A stretch of DNA of 64,000 bases from positions 1 through 64,000 of the forward strand of contig CAKJVC010000114.1 in NCBI GenBank assembly GCA_918026815.1, given 5' to 3'. Within the stretch, counting starts at the first letter, position 1. Each line of letters begins with the position of its first letter. A program made the translations under genes and the position numbers. The notes beneath the pieces were generated by a model. That model worked only from the letters and a program-made list of their open reading frames with translations. It was not told where the DNA came from and did no database searches. Source of the DNA: Chalara sp. BL73 (Eukaryota; Ascomycota; Leotiomycetes; Helotiales). Shown piece after piece: positions 1 through 12,268 of this stretch.

Positions 1-792
1 AAGTTTCTGTTTCTGGGCCTTAAAAGCGTTAATAATATACTCGCGGATCGTATGGCTAGAATGAGGAAGGATCTTTCGGATGGTAGGGTAGAGTTGTTCT
101 AAAAACTCTAGAAACACTTCGTTGGCAACCAAACTAAGCGCCATTTGGCAGATTACTAAGAATGCAATCAAGGCATCTGTGAACGGATCTCTCATCACTG
201 AAGTCGTTAAGTTGACATATGCTTCCGATTGGCGTAGCGGAGGTGGCGTTGGATCCGTACCGTCGCGTTTAATATATCGATCAAGAGGTTGTTGCGGGAC
301 CTTGTTGCCGTGCTTCGATATTCGATGGGCTTTCAGGAGGTGGTTCTCTTTGTTTCTGCAATTTGCTTCGGCATATTGAGTTTCATCGCCGTGGGCACAA
401 TGCCATATTTTCCGGCATCGTAGGTCCTGGCCATGGTGGTTCGTGCCTAAAAGAGTCAATAAAAATGCAAGTATGGGAGAGAGACCATTACCTTTGGTGG
501 CACGAATCAGCTCTTCAGCTTGGCTATTGTCCCAATACCAGGCCTGCCGCGTGGACTTCTTGCTTCGATACGGCGCGTATTTTACGTATAAAACGTCTCT
601 AATCTTGATTTGATTTTCTCGCGGTATCCTAGAGAGTGCCTCATTGAATGCCCGATCAGTTTTGGCTTCCAGGAGCGCTCGTACCGACGGATTTTCGTCA
701 CTTGGAAGGGTAGGCGTTTCACCAGAGATAGCAGTTGTTAAAGAACTAGTATCTGAAGCGTCGTCGAGCTCAATTGGCTCTGTAGAAAGCAT
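1..792 (-). CDS. hAT-family transposase, N-terminal part (runs off the left edge)
   Basis: The frame from the ATG at 790-792 is open to the window edge, about 264 codons, and is cut by the edge. Its character is that of fungal hAT transposases: a motif WYWDNSQAEELI, then a BED-like region (KIWHCAHGDE with NHLLKAH about 20 residues later), then RQSEAYVNLTT, a hydrophobic helix (LIAFLVICQMALSLVANE) and LPHSSHTIREYI, typical of the stretch before the hAT catalytic core. A 45-nt in-phase intron at about 447-491 (GTAATG...TTTTAG) probably separates the WYWDN exon from the BED exon. The BED-like region shows only one cysteine where C-x2-C is usual (the second position is Gly), so zinc binding may be lost or the pattern may differ. 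No stops are seen, unlike the hAT at 34-37 kb, which is a different family. The catalytic and dimerisation regions would lie outside the window. Confidence 0.72.
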   Translation of the reverse strand, partial: MLSTEPIELDDASDTSSLTTAISGETPTLPSDENPSVRALLEAKTDRAFNEALSRIPRENQIKIRDVLYVKYAPYRSKKSTRQAWYWDNSQAEELIRATKGNGLSPILAFLLTLLGTNHHGQDLRCRKIWHCAHGDETQYAEANCRNKENHLLKAHRISKHGNKVPQQPLDRYIKRDGTDPTPPPLRQSEAYVNLTTSVMRDPFTDALIAFLVICQMALSLVANEVFLEFLEQLYPTIRKILPHSSHTIREYIINAFKAQKQKL

Positions 793-1136
793 AATAAAAG
801 CATAACGGTTAAGAAGTGTTGACTGTTTTAAAGGTTTTCGTCGTGACCTTAAGTATACAGAATTGTAGTCTTCCATCATACAAGACAGGATTGATGATCG
901 GTACTTCGAAGGACCTTCGTATCCAGCGAAATGAGGTTCTCAACAAGTACTTTCTATGTACTTGGCATCTTGTCTTAATTTCCGCGACCCGACAATTTTT
1001 TTGAGTGGATGCTGACGGAAGAAATCCCCGAGACCCGACCAATCAAGGGTCCTAGCTGTCTCCCCTATATACCCTGCCCAACCTATCCTTGCCTCCCCCA
1101 TTACTAGAAAGGCAACGCCGGGATATTTCATTAGGG

Positions 1137-3663
1137 TTAGGAAGGCAAGTTCCCCGGGATTGGGCTTACAGGGTTAGGAAGGAGCGCCAAGACTGGGGTT
1201 GGGCAGAGGAGGGATGGGCAAACGCAAACACTGAGCTGAATGAACTGGCGCTTGAAACTGACGCGAGGAGAGTTGAGGAGGTGGAGCCAGTGCTGCTTTG
1301 ATTTGAGAATGAGGATGGAGTTCTGTTGGCAAAATTTTCGTGGTGGTGATGGAATACCAGATAGTGTGCTCATACCGTAGGAGCCGTGAACAGGAGTTGT
1401 TGGATAGCCAGTACATTGCAAGATTGATGCGAGTCTATTAATTTCCTCTAGTGAACGGCTCGAAAGGTCTGCATATAGCTCATGACCACATCTCTGGAGG
1501 ATCAGATCAGTATTTAAAATGAGAGGACTGAGTGGAGTTTACTCACACATATCCATTCGATTCGTTGTTTGTCCGCTCCTGGCGTGGGACGAAGCAATCT
1601 CTTCAATATGTTCTTGATACTCGTGAAGGGTCTGAATGGTGACTGTTCGTATATGGGACGGCGGACTCGAGAAAAATGTGGACTCGATTGGGCTGTCTCT
1701 GTTTCCCAATTTACAGTTGGATTTAGTGGGTCTGTTATTGGCCATGCTGTGCAACCTTCGGGAAGGCCACCAAGATCATGCTGCTCTCTGTCACTAGTAC
1801 TTAGTGGAGAGTATACGATGCCCGTCTCAAGGTCATGAACTTTATCCTCTTTCATTCTCCTGGTAAACACGCTCCACTTCCAAGACCTTGGTGGGGTGCT
1901 CACGTCGTCACGAGTCTCTTCCTTACCCTGCTGTTCCCCGTAATAGATTATTGCATTTCGGACGCGATCGAGCAATGCCATCATTGCCCGCAACCACCAG
2001 TCCCATTTTAATAGTACCACGACTGTAATTGCCCCAAGAAGACCACCAGAGAAAGCAAAACATATGTAAAATGTGCAAGGTTCGGGGCGAAAGGCAGAAC
2101 TCCAGCGGCGCTAAACAGGTTTGCGTCAAGAGCTAGAGGGAAAAATACCTGGATGATTTAAAAGAAAATGATTAATCAGACCTAACGCCTAAATTCATGC
2201 TTTCCAGGGGGACATACAATAGTGACAACGGTGAGAGCCTGGATGTGCCTGCCAGTTCTTTGTTGGAAGAGCGCAGCTTCGTTATTTTCGATGCTGAGAT
2301 GAGCATTGAGCTGCTTTGATTAGCTTCTGTATCAAGATAGATGCAGTTCATCTTCATATTCAAAGTAAGAGGGTTAATCAACTTACACCCTGTGGGTTAT
2401 CCTTACACAATTTTTTCTCCAAGTCCGTCAACTTCAGAAGAAGGGCCCTTAATCTCGAAAGGGTCTTACCAACAGCATTAACGGATAATTTGAGCGGTGA
2501 TGAGGAGGTTAAAGGCTCGCCATCATCCTGAAAGAACTCAATGTCATTTCGCCGGAATTCGGCCCAAGCTTCAACAGTGTCAGAAAGACCACTTATCAAA
2601 CTCCCTAAAAAGATGCACCAATTGAGAATTCCACATGCAAAAATCCCGCACTTCTTGTCTGATTTTGGGGTCGTCGGACGACAGCGGGAATACGTGGTGC
2701 GTTCTAGACCTGCTTCCATCGAAGTTAATCGACGTCCTGCAAGACAACAATGCAATTCCTATCACCGCCCCAAACGCAAAAGTACGCAAGCATTGCCGAG
2801 GAAGCTCCCACACTGTACGTACTGTTTAACTTCCTTCTCCACCCAGTCAAATATCCCATTCCATTCCCTCAGGACTTGGTTTATCCGAATCTCAAATACT
2901 TTAAAAAGTACTCTCTAGGTGTCCATATAGGCTTATCGGCGTCAATCAGGCCAGCTGCAAGAGGATCTCCCCGTCCCTTACGTCGTCCCCTTAGCCTATT
3001 TAACTGGTTGTAATAGTCCACTGTATCCTTCGAGTCAAAATAGGTGCCGACAAAACCATAGGCCACCCACACCCAATGATCAATCCCTGTCACAGCAACC
3101 GAAATCTGAGCTTCGTATAAACAGTGGACCTGTTCTGTAGATGTCGATGCGCCTCTAAGTTTTGGAAACGGAAGGTAAAATCCGGGACTGTCTCAATGGC
3201 GTGCCGTCGGGTTTCTTCCGAGTATCTTTGAGCAGCTTTTTACTCTCAATGCATAATATGGAATATGGAAATCGAGAGTAAAGACAGCGAACCCGTGTGA
3301 CTACGACATGAAAATTAGTATTCAGTGATCAAGATACACCATAAATGTTTGATCCACCAATACTTACCGGAATAGTCACCCCTATGGAGGTTTTACTTGT
3401 CAGGTGTTTGTACAGGAGATCTCTCAGAGCCGGAGCTTGGGAGCGCGATGCCGTTGTTGTAAGAGCCTCAATGGTTAATGGATCTAATCTAGCGATAAAA
3501 CTAGACGGATTAGTCAAGTTGCAATTCTTGAAGTGCCAGCACTATGGTTTACATCAATCTTCTCTGCGTCACCCTCCACATTTTCAAAGTCGTTGGTGAC
3601 ATTTTGCATGGACTTGAGTGAGAAACGCTGTGCATTGCCAGTTTCTCTAGAGCTCTGACTCAT
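1137..3663 (-). pseudogene. Broken gene for a large fungal membrane-associated protein of unknown function
   Basis: Reading downward from the ATG at 3661-3663, pieces of one protein can be followed: LRDLLYKHLTSK, then after an intron at 3301-3367 (GTAAGT, branch TACTAAT) GFAVFTLDFHIPYYALR, FYLPFPKLRG, a VTGIDHWVWVAYGFVGTYF block, PIWTPREYFLKV, an FEIRINQVLREW helix, and a C-terminal hydrophobic pair (SLLYVPLES and FTYVLLSLVVFLGAITVVVLLKW) followed by a hydrophilic tail. The order resembles a common family of uncharacterised fungal proteins with two C-terminal membrane helices, loosely CorA-like. It is disrupted at least four times: a frame change near 3518, TGA at 3193-3195, one A missing near 2901 and one extra T near 2599. 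The last intron is probably 1494-1546. An intron near 2737-2818 does not fit in phase as drawn. The real 5' end may lie further upstream. Function is unknown. Confidence 0.5.
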
Positions 3664-3867
3664 GTATGAGATTTGGGTTACCTTTTTTGCAACTCTGTGC
3701 ACAGCTCCTGCGAGGTCAAAGGCCCTAGGTGTGACCTGCAGTGTCCGGTGCACTCGAAGGGTCCTTGATTCACATGACTAGAACCACAAATATACCTGTC
3801 GTCGAGTAACGCCACAAGCTTCCTATCTTGGCTAGTTTTCGTCTCTGATTCCTCGAAGCTCGCTTGC

Positions 3868-4275
3868 TCACAAAAACTTGGAACTTGTTCCACTTGGTCG
3901 GGATACTGCAGGATTTCTTCGTTTCCTGTCATGCCTGTCAGAAATGTCTGACATTGCTGTGCCCATTGCAAGCTTCAGCATCCTTCTCATCATCCTAGCT
4001 TTCGTCCTCTTCACTCCCTCTCTATACCCCTTGACCTCGTCCTCGTCCTCATGCTCGCTGGAGACGTCACCATCATCGTCGTCGTCGTCGGCGTCTTCAT
4101 CGTCATCACCATCCTCATCCCCATCCTCTTCACTGTAGCACTTTCGAGTTTGCTGGTATTCAATGTAAGGTTGATTCTCGGCTTGGCGATTAAACGGTCG
4201 ACGTTTTGTGAACAGCTCAGGCCAGTAACAGGGCAAGAACTGACGAGGAAATATCTCGCATATTTCTGTCGGCAT
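3868..4275 (-). CDS. Hypothetical acidic open frame
   Basis: From an ATG at 4273-4275 there are about 135 codons, with a central run of Asp/Glu and then a basic segment (KRTKARMMRR). I do not recognise the protein. The acidic run coincides with a TCG/TCATCC-type simple repeat, so the frame may be open by composition rather than by selection. The N-terminal part (FLPCYWPELFTKRRPF) looks more protein-like. It could be a 5' exon of the broken gene at 1137-3663, because frames in 3678-3971 (ending DRKLVALLDDR before a GTATAT) continue in that direction. Low certainty. Confidence 0.22.
   Translation of the reverse strand: MPTEICEIFPRQFLPCYWPELFTKRRPFNRQAENQPYIEYQQTRKCYSEEDGDEDGDDDEDADDDDDDGDVSSEHEDEDEVKGYREGVKRTKARMMRRMLKLAMGTAMSDISDRHDRKRRNPAVSRPSGTSSKFL
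4042..4128. repeat. Simple repeat of TCG/TCATCC type
   Basis: A run of TCCTCG, TCGTCG and TCATCC-like units. On the minus strand it encodes a stretch of Asp and Glu. A similar TCCTCA-type tract occurs at about 15374-15412. Confidence 0.7.
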
Positions 4276-4308
4276 TTCCTTTCCACGACTGCTGCCAGGT
4301 ATCTTCAA

Positions 4309-6477
4309 TTAATGAATGAATCAGACAGATAGCGGTTCACAGCTATGCGACATAAAACAAGGAGATAACATGTATTCCAAGGCACTTAGTCGAAGAAATA
4401 GAGTGATATGCGTTGATATTGTCAAAAGAATGTGACACGAAAAGAAACGGGGGGTTCCCAATAGCTGCGGCGATGAAGAAGGCAGACCTCGTAGATGAAT
4501 TCCACCTTATAAAGTAGGTTATTGCACTGTTGATCGCGTGGCATTATGCTGATCAGTCACTTCCTTACGCAACCTTAGGAGGGTCCCGCGAAGACAGCCC
4601 AAAGCTGCCCAACCGGCCTGGAGACATACCAACGGCTAAGGCCAAATCATGTAGAAGAGTTGTAGACTTTACGCGGGTAGAGAGTGCAGGTCCTAATGGC
4701 ACAATCTCCAGTCAGTATTATCTCTAATGGACTCGCGCATAGGGTCCCGATCTAAGAACCTCGCCGTAGCGTCCTTCTTCAATCCTCACTCGTCTTTGAC
4801 GAGGCTGTGTGCATCTGATCCACAACTGTCCACGAGGAAATCTCTACATGAGAGCAAAATTGGAAGGTCCGCTAACGCTAAACCACGAGTAGATTGCCCC
4901 AGGGACGTGAACGTTCTCCCGAGGCTATTTTTCTTCCTCTGGTATGTTTAGAAATGCGCTTTTTGATATCTTCCGGTAACATATTCTTCGGGAGAGGATA
5001 GGCAGTTTGCTAGATCAGTATTAGCCCCGTCGTATATCTTGAGCAAGTAATCGTGTTACTTACTATCTCTGCTATAGATGGTGGCCACGATGCATGGTTC
5101 CTCGATTTGTACGTCGTGTATCGACCATGCTTGCAAATGATCAGCGCTACGTCGATACCATCGAACTCTCCTAATTCATAGGCTTTCTTAATCAAAGTGT
5201 CCTTTCTCCTGTTTATTCCTTCGCTCTTTCGTTTTCTTTTTATCTTCTCGTCGTTTCTTTTGTTTTTTAGCCTCCATTTATACAGGACCTTTTTCAGAAG
5301 TTGAGAAAGTTTCTTCAGGTCACTTAATACACTTCGAGCTTAAGCCTGAGATATTTAAGAGCTCTCTCGTTGTTCGGGGCCGTTTATGAAGGGCCTTCTA
5401 TTATTGATGGCCAACAAGTGCACCAGGGCCAAATTTGAACCTCTAGTCCTCTAAATCTTAGCCGAAAGGTTTGATTGCACAATAGGAGCCTGAACCGATC
5501 CTTTTGAAACTAAAGGTAAAGAGCCGAATTTGGATCCCTCCATCCTATGAATAGACTTGGCACAGTCAGCCCTTTCATTATGCCACCTTGTCCTTTACGA
5601 TGCGTGGTCCCAGTCTGTCTACGTAGTATTAGATTTCATATAGATATCTGGCCCTGGAATAGAGGCATGCCACATCGCTCCAAAGGCGATGCACCGATGG
5701 TTTCCTCTGCCAGACAAGGAGAATCCTACGGAGCGGTTATGGCGTAGCGCAAGTACCATATTAGCTGGGCCTCTTCCCACTGGCCCTTCATGTCAGAACA
5801 AACTTAAAAGCACGAGGATGCAGAAAGCTGTCTCACGGGAAGTTTGAACTATGTTCGGGGGCTCTTGCGTTAGGTAAGATGTAGGCTGTAGCGCCAGTCC
5901 AGCCAGACGCATTCAATGTCCATTGCGCCAATGAGAAACTGTTCCGCGGAATGTTGAGCGTTTTCGCCAAAAGGAGTACCTCCAGTAGTATTTGCTATTT
6001 TTATAATATAAAATCCAAGGAAAGGGAACAGTGTTGCTCTGGATGCAAGGTTAGTGATCCAAGTTGCATTTACCAGTATAGCTCACCTCATAACTAACCA
6101 GGATCTTGAACTAAATGGGAAGCTCGAAGGAAGGTATGCCTCGCCCAATTGATTTCAGGTATAAAGGAAAAACCAGCTGATTATTGCTGAATCATTGTGG
6201 GCCCAGCAAACGATATTGTGACCATCAGTCCATTCATTTTTACAGTAATACTTGTTCGATCTGTTTCAACTTGCGTAGCAGGACTTTGATATGATAAGAG
6301 TGTCTAGCATATATCATTACAAAACTCTAATGATAAAAGGACAAGTACAACTAATGACCGTATCATAAGAGAAGTTGTTGAATCTTTGTAGAGTATATTG
6401 CACTATGCCCAGTTGTGGCTTTTAAAACGCCAAATCAGGGTGCAGACCCCTTACCTGTCCCACCATGCTTGCACCTC
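4309..6477. other. Gene-free stretch
   Basis: Only short frames without recognisable motifs. I see no RNA gene, transposon domain or tandem array here. Confidence 0.5.
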
Positions 6478-7870
6478 TCAATCTAGGAAAAAGCGAAAAG
6501 CTTCTCGCCTGCAACCGCCACTAGTAGAAACAAGTGAAGTTGCACTAGAAGATGCGCTAGAAGATGCACTAGAAGATGCACCAGAAGATGCACTGGAGGT
6601 AGCAGCGCTAGTAGAGCTTCCGGTGCTTGCAGTAGCTGATGGCGCTGCTCCAGAAGGAGCCGCACCAGAAGGAAATGCACCAGAGGGCATCGTTCCATTG
6701 CCACTTCCACCACTAATACCAGAGCTGCTTCCGCTACTGAGAGAAACACCACCGCTGGCAGTCAGTTCAGAGGCCGGAGAGGATGTGTATGATGCACTCG
6801 TATTGACATAGAGCGTAACCCACATGAACAAGCCATCCGAAACACTATCTCCAAGGAGAACGTAGTTAAGGAACGGATCAGAGTCATTGGCCAGCTCGGC
6901 TTGGACAACGCGGTCCTCAGCATTTGTAGTAACTGTATTGGTATTTTCAGAGTATGGCGAGAGGGTATTAACTTCGGTGATCAAGTCTTGGTCGAAGAAG
7001 AATTGACCTATGTGCGCGATGCTGCCTCCAGTGTACGTTCCATTCGGCAAGATTGTACCGTTGAGATGCGTCTCGACATGAACGTGGGTGGCCCGGCCGG
7101 AGTAATAACCTGGGAAGATACTGGTGTATTGAACGACACCCTCGGAGTCGGTTGTCTGGAGGCCGCGGAGGAAGGTTTTATTGATGTTCGAGGCGTCATT
7201 TTCGTTGCCATTACCGGTTGCGACGACTCCAGCGTAGACCCCGTGGCGTTGCAGTGCCAGATGTCTGATGTGAGGTTCTCGATTGGGTCGCAGGTATCGA
7301 TGTCGACGAATTGCAAATCCCACACAACATCCACGCCATCTTGATCTTCGCTAATGTCACTTCGAATATATTCACCCTTGACGTCTAGGGAGCGGATGTT
7401 AGATAAAACCTTCGCTGAGATATCAGCACTACTCACAGTATGGCCCTTCTTCTCCTTCTGGAGAGAAGACAAGTCGAGTTGGCGAAGATGATCGACTCAA
7501 CACCTGACGTAGTTGGGGTGACATCAAGAGATGAGAGATGGGAGACATCAGTGGCATCACGTCTCACAACATCGCGCTCTAAAACCCATTAGTATTAGTT
7601 TGGGAATGTGCATATCAAAGGATACGTACTTTGCGGCAAGCCACGAGCTGTACGTGCCCGCTCAATGGCAGCACGACGCCGCTCCTGCTGTCTATCGTGA
7701 AGGCCGCGCTTGCGAAGAGCAGTATCGCAGTTGCTTGCGCGCTTCGCGTATTGGTAGAAATCATTTCGCTCAGCAATTTCTTGGGAGATATCATGGCCTG
7801 GGTGGGCGAAGACTTGGAGAGAGAGAGTTGTAATTGCACCAACGCTCCACAATTTGGAAAGGCAAACCAT
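6478..7870 (-). pseudogene. Secreted intradiol ring-cleavage dioxygenase-like protein, frameshifted
   Basis: The product would be an extracellular non-haem-iron dioxygenase-like protein acting on catechol-type aromatics. From ATG 7868-7870 it begins with a signal peptide (hydrophobic core AITTLSLQVFAHP) and a dibasic-rich pro-region. Introns at 7579-7629 (GTACGT, branch ACTAAT) and 7385-7436 (GTGAGT, branch TCTAAC) join GLPQ to KRDVVRRD and GPYY to VKGEYIRSD. The core has GVYAGVVATGNGN and FPGYYSGRATHVHV, which carries the Tyr and His-x-His iron-ligand pattern, and FFDQDLI. The Ser/Ala/Gly-rich tail contains a 12-bp tandem repeat. Two small deletions break the frame: two bases near 7463 (before SPEGEEGP) and one G in a G run near 7240 (before GVYAGV). 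They sum to three bases, so the outer parts share phase. Either decay or sequence error is possible; the catalytic residues themselves look intact. Confidence 0.72.
6546..6597. repeat. 12-bp tandem repeat in the dioxygenase tail
   Basis: About four copies of a GAAGATGCACTA-like unit. The length keeps frame and encodes the Ser-Ser-Ala/Gly-Ser repeats of the C-terminal tail. Confidence 0.75.
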
Positions 7871-10020
7871 AGCTGTTCTGTAGTGGTAACGAAATACAAT
7901 ATGAGACGAGCTTGAGTGTAACGAGAGTAAAGAAGACTGAAGTAAGGAACCCGAAATCTTTGACTGAGAGCACACTTATAACCTCAATCTCCAAGGCGGC
8001 ACATCTCCTACTTGCCTAACGAAAAGAGCCCATTTGAACGCGTATATTGATGATGCATCACAATATGGTAAGGAACGTAACCACACAGAAAGTTGATGAG
8101 GAGGCTGAAGAATCCCCGCCTAGCTTGAGTTGGGTGTGATGGTGGAAAATCGATTATTTCTCTTTTAAAGTCAGATTAACTTTCGGAAGGATATAATTGG
8201 TGAGCAAGCCGAACTTTGACCACTTGGGGCCGTACATTATTGCTTGGTGTTGAAAGCTTGTGAAGCTTAAATGGGCACTTAGTTGTGACGCGCAACCTTG
8301 CCAAGCCTTACGTGTATGTTTCAAGATCGTCTTCTAGCCAAGAATACCACGTGACCTTGGTCGGCTGTCCAAAAACGTACTAGCCCCTACGTGTTCTCCT
8401 GTCTGCCAAGACTAGCCGCAGTGGCTCGAATCTTGTCAGCTATATCCATCTGCCCCAATACCCAATACAATACTCTGCCATAGTAGCCGATATTACTCGC
8501 TCCCCGCAGGAGCCAAGCAATTTCATGGTGGCGGAAGGGGTGTGTGCCAAAATTCTGCGCCGTTGTTCAATAAAAATCTCGAAATCTCATCCTTTTACGA
8601 ACATTTAGATTAAGTAGGCTCCCAAACACCTCAAACTCGAAATTGGTATCAGATAAATGATGAATAGAAATCTTGTTTACATATAACCTGACGGGTAGCT
8701 TGGAATTAGAGCCTGAGTGACACCGAGGAAAACCGGTGAGTAGATTGACTGGAAGGGCTTGGAAGCAATGGCTTACGTGTTATTTGCTTACTATTATCTG
8801 GGGGTCATTTGGGCGATCGATTGTTGGCCTTCCAGACACGGAGTCTGCCGATCTTTTGTTATTTTAGATGGCGTGGCGTGGGTTATCGGACGTACGGCCC
8901 CAGCTTTCTCGCGGACCGGTTCAATGGCCGCTAGGATACGCTCATCCCAATCGTACTTGGTACCTCAGGGCCATCTCTTGCTTGGATAGGTCTCAGATGC
9001 CGATGCGCCTTATTTTTTTTTTTTTTTTTGGACAGCTACCTACGGGATAATTGGCACCGTGATCTAAAAGTTCGTTCCCTGAAACGTTGGGTTCTTTCAT
9101 AACTGATTTAATGATGACGGGTACGAGGATGGAGATGGTGTTTACAATTGTCAGCTTCGCTGTGTTCACAGGTCCGCCGATCTCTGGGCACCTGATTCAG
9201 ATAAAAGGTGGAAAATATGAGCATGCGAAAGCCTTTTGGGCATAACGTTACTGGTCGGGTTTGTTTTTTTATGAGCTGCGAGTTTGGTGGGAGAATGGAA
9301 CCAAGGTTGCCCATCTTCGAGCTGCTTCCCTAAAGCTTATTGAGGGGGGTTGGGCTCTCTTCTTCCCATGGAGTTTGTAATCGCATACATGATTCATTTA
9401 ATTGGGTCAAAATATGTTTAAATGTTTTTAAGCATGATGCTATCACCTGCAAATCCGTTGCTCAGCCTTTAGGCGTCGCCTATGAGCCACAGTGTACCCT
9501 ATAAATAAATATCAATTCGACAAGGAGCTTCATTTGGGGCTCCTCTCAACCCGACCCTACCCTGTTTCATACACGATGGATTAACCCTACATTTTTCCAA
9601 GCATTAACGGGCCATATAAGGATCTCAAAATCAACGCCTAAATTCTATCTTGGGAGAAGAATAATGAGCGACTCTATTTCTAATTCTTCGAGTCGCGCTC
9701 GACTTTATGCTAATGCTACATAAGTCCCGGGTGTTTTGTCTCTGGTTTAGAACACTGTTGAAGATAAAGCACGATCATATTGTAAATAGCTTTGGACAGG
9801 GAGGGAAGGGTGAGGTATGGCATTTCAAATTCGAACGTCAGGCTACGTTACTTTAAGACCTGTGTGATATCTTTAGTTCTATCAATTTATACTAGTAACT
9901 ACGCGCGTCATCAGACTCGAAATAGCGGCCCCTTGTACCATCAAATTTGCTTTTTATGATATTCTAAGCCAAAAGCTTCTGTTCCAAGCCAAGCATACTT
10001 AAATTAATTACGCTGTAAGG
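7871..10020. other. Gene-free stretch upstream of the dioxygenase
   Basis: It contains the dioxygenase promoter side (7871 onward) and a run of 17 T at 9013-9029. No recognisable coding domain on either strand. Confidence 0.5.
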
Positions 10021-11131
10021 CTACAAGCTGCTCTTTGCGATCACAGCGGCAAATGACCCGGAGATCGAACAAGTGGACGACAAAACAGCCTTCCTTTATG
10101 GTACCACCGATACTGAAATCTACGTGGAGCAGCCTGAAGGAACAGGAGCCACTGGGGAATCGCATAAGGTCTGCAAGCTAAATAAAGCCCTTTGCCGCCT
10201 AGAGGAATCACCGCGCGTCTGGTATTTCACCCTTACGACCTTAAAACTCTCGGTTTCGAGCGCTTCACAACCGACAACTGTATGTTCAGCGACATCAAGA
10301 GCACACAAATCACAGTCTTTGTTGATGATCTCCTCATTATTTGCCTATCTAAAGCCAATATCTCTATGATCAAGGCAAATCCGAACGAGAATTCTCATAT
10401 GACAGGCCTAGGCCCTTGTAAGTACCACTCTGAAATGGAATTAATAAGTGGTCGACAAAACGGACCCTAAAGCTAAGCCAGTGGAGCTAGCTTCAGAAAG
10501 CACTGCGTGACTTTGGGATGTGGGACTGCAATAAGAAGCATGACACGCCAACTGATCCGCAGACGAGGATACAGAAAGCGGAGGCGAAGTTAAAACCAAA
10601 GAGAGCTAATATTAGATGGCATCAAAGTGCTGTAGGCTCCCTCATGTTCTCCCCTACTGGGAACCCGACCTGATATCGCCCACGTTGCCTCAGTCGTCAG
10701 CCGCTTTGCTGCAATACTCACACAAACTCACAAAGCCACCGTAACTCGAATATCACAAAACCTCCGCAAGACGGTCGAGTGTTTCTTTGTCTTTAAGGAC
10801 CTGCTGCCGGCGCTACTTGGCTATAGTAGTTCTGGTTGGGTAGGAGGCTACGACACTCGAGAATCAACTCTAGGCTACATTTTTAATGTAGGAAGTGCGG
10901 TGATTAACTTGGTCCTCGAAGCTACAATCGACTGTTGCACTGTCATCGTGCGAGGCTGGATACATTGGCGAAATGAACTGTGGTTATGACGACTACTCAC
11001 TAAATACAAGTCGAAGCAACACACAAGGGGCAAGCGCAAGCGAAGATCATATACTGCGATAACCAAGGCGCTATTACACTTGCAAAGCACCCTCAATTTC
11101 ATGCCCGTACTAAGCACATTGCGCAAACCAT
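10021..11131 (+). mobile_element. Ty1/copia retrotransposon relic (reverse transcriptase and RNase H parts)
   Basis: Several frames together read as the copia polymerase. Positions 10021-10220 give YKLLFAITAA, VDDKTAFLYG, EIYVEQPEG and VCKLNKALCRLEESPRVWY, the conserved reverse-transcriptase start. Positions 10290-10440 give VFVDDLLII (YVDDLL-type catalytic box) and MTGLGPCKY. Positions 10850-10915 give TRESTLGYIFNVGS and 11052-11129 give YCDNQGAITLAKHPQFHARTKHI, both RNase H signatures. At least three frame changes separate the blocks, and the integrase and gag parts are missing. No LTRs were found by eye. It is inactive. Confidence 0.82.
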
Positions 11132-12268
11132 AACGCGATAACATAAAAATCAGTATATGGAAATGGAGGGTCTCGGCGCTGAGAGGAGAAGGCAACGGGT
11201 TGGGCGTAAAAGTCAGGCGTACCGGGGACGAATAACAATGACAATCAACGACAACCTGTGAGACGACGCACCAACGAGATAACAAGGAGGAGAACTATGG
11301 GAATGCGAAGGGGGAGGAAATTTGTTCTGGACCGGATCGGCCAGATGTTCAGCAGTGGGAGTATCGAGGGTAGAGTTGGACGCAGTGTGTGCAAAGTATT
11401 ACCGCGTGCTCGGCGATGGCAGATACTGGTGGAGCCTCACTAAACTGAAGTGCTTGTTGTCGCCAGAGGAGTGCGATGACCTGCTGCTGATGGGCGATTT
11501 GATCCACGGGATGATCGCGAGCGCACAAGTGTATCCGCTGACCTCCGAAACTTCCTCGGAAGAAGACAGCGAGATGGTATGGCTGTAATACCTAGCATCC
11601 TTCGATCAGCTATGGTGGTAGCTGTGCTGGATTATTCTCACTGCAAGATTGATAGCAAGCGCCCACGACAACCCTACGTCAACGATTTGCCAATTTGGAG
11701 GACATCTGCAAGAAGAAGATTAAGGCATTGAGGAGATTGAAAGAGACTGACTTAGAATCGCTGATCGAGACCTGATAAATGCTTGGGATTCTTTCTAATT
11801 TCGTCTGGTGGTAGTCATAGCCGAGAAACCCAACTGGGCAGCAGCAATTGATGGATGGGAAGGCCGAAAACGCACGATCTCTGCTCAACCATATATGGTT
11901 AATAATTATTGAGACATCACCGGCGGGTCTGATTTCACATTTTCTTTACGAACACAACTAATATATCCACTGGTCCTTAGAATGCTGTTAACGGTCACCC
12001 ACATAGCTAGGAGGTCCCAGAGCAATTGCTCGGACGGGTTGATGAGCGTCTCCCAATCTCAAGGCACGTTTCCCTCAAAGTGCCCAAATAGTCCCACGCG
12101 GTTGGTTTTCAGCTTTTTATTTTATTCATCAAGACGTAGAGGAAGTTCTCTTGTATCTTTTGATAGACGATACTTGTTGCGGAGCGTCATTTCCACCACC
12201 AGACTTTTTCCGATTCCCAGCAACTTATTGTCAAGGGCCTCATCTCGCAGCCTGGAGTCTCGCCTTGC
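11132..12268. other. Unassigned stretch after the copia relic
   Basis: A plus-strand frame at 11322-11588 (YWWSLTKLKCLLSPEECDDL) is open but unrecognised. Remnants of the DUF3638 gene may begin upstream of 12269. Nothing else could be supported. Confidence 0.35.

Noticed and set aside
9013..9029. Poly(T) run as a retroposon tail
   Set aside because: No target duplication or source sequence was found next to it.
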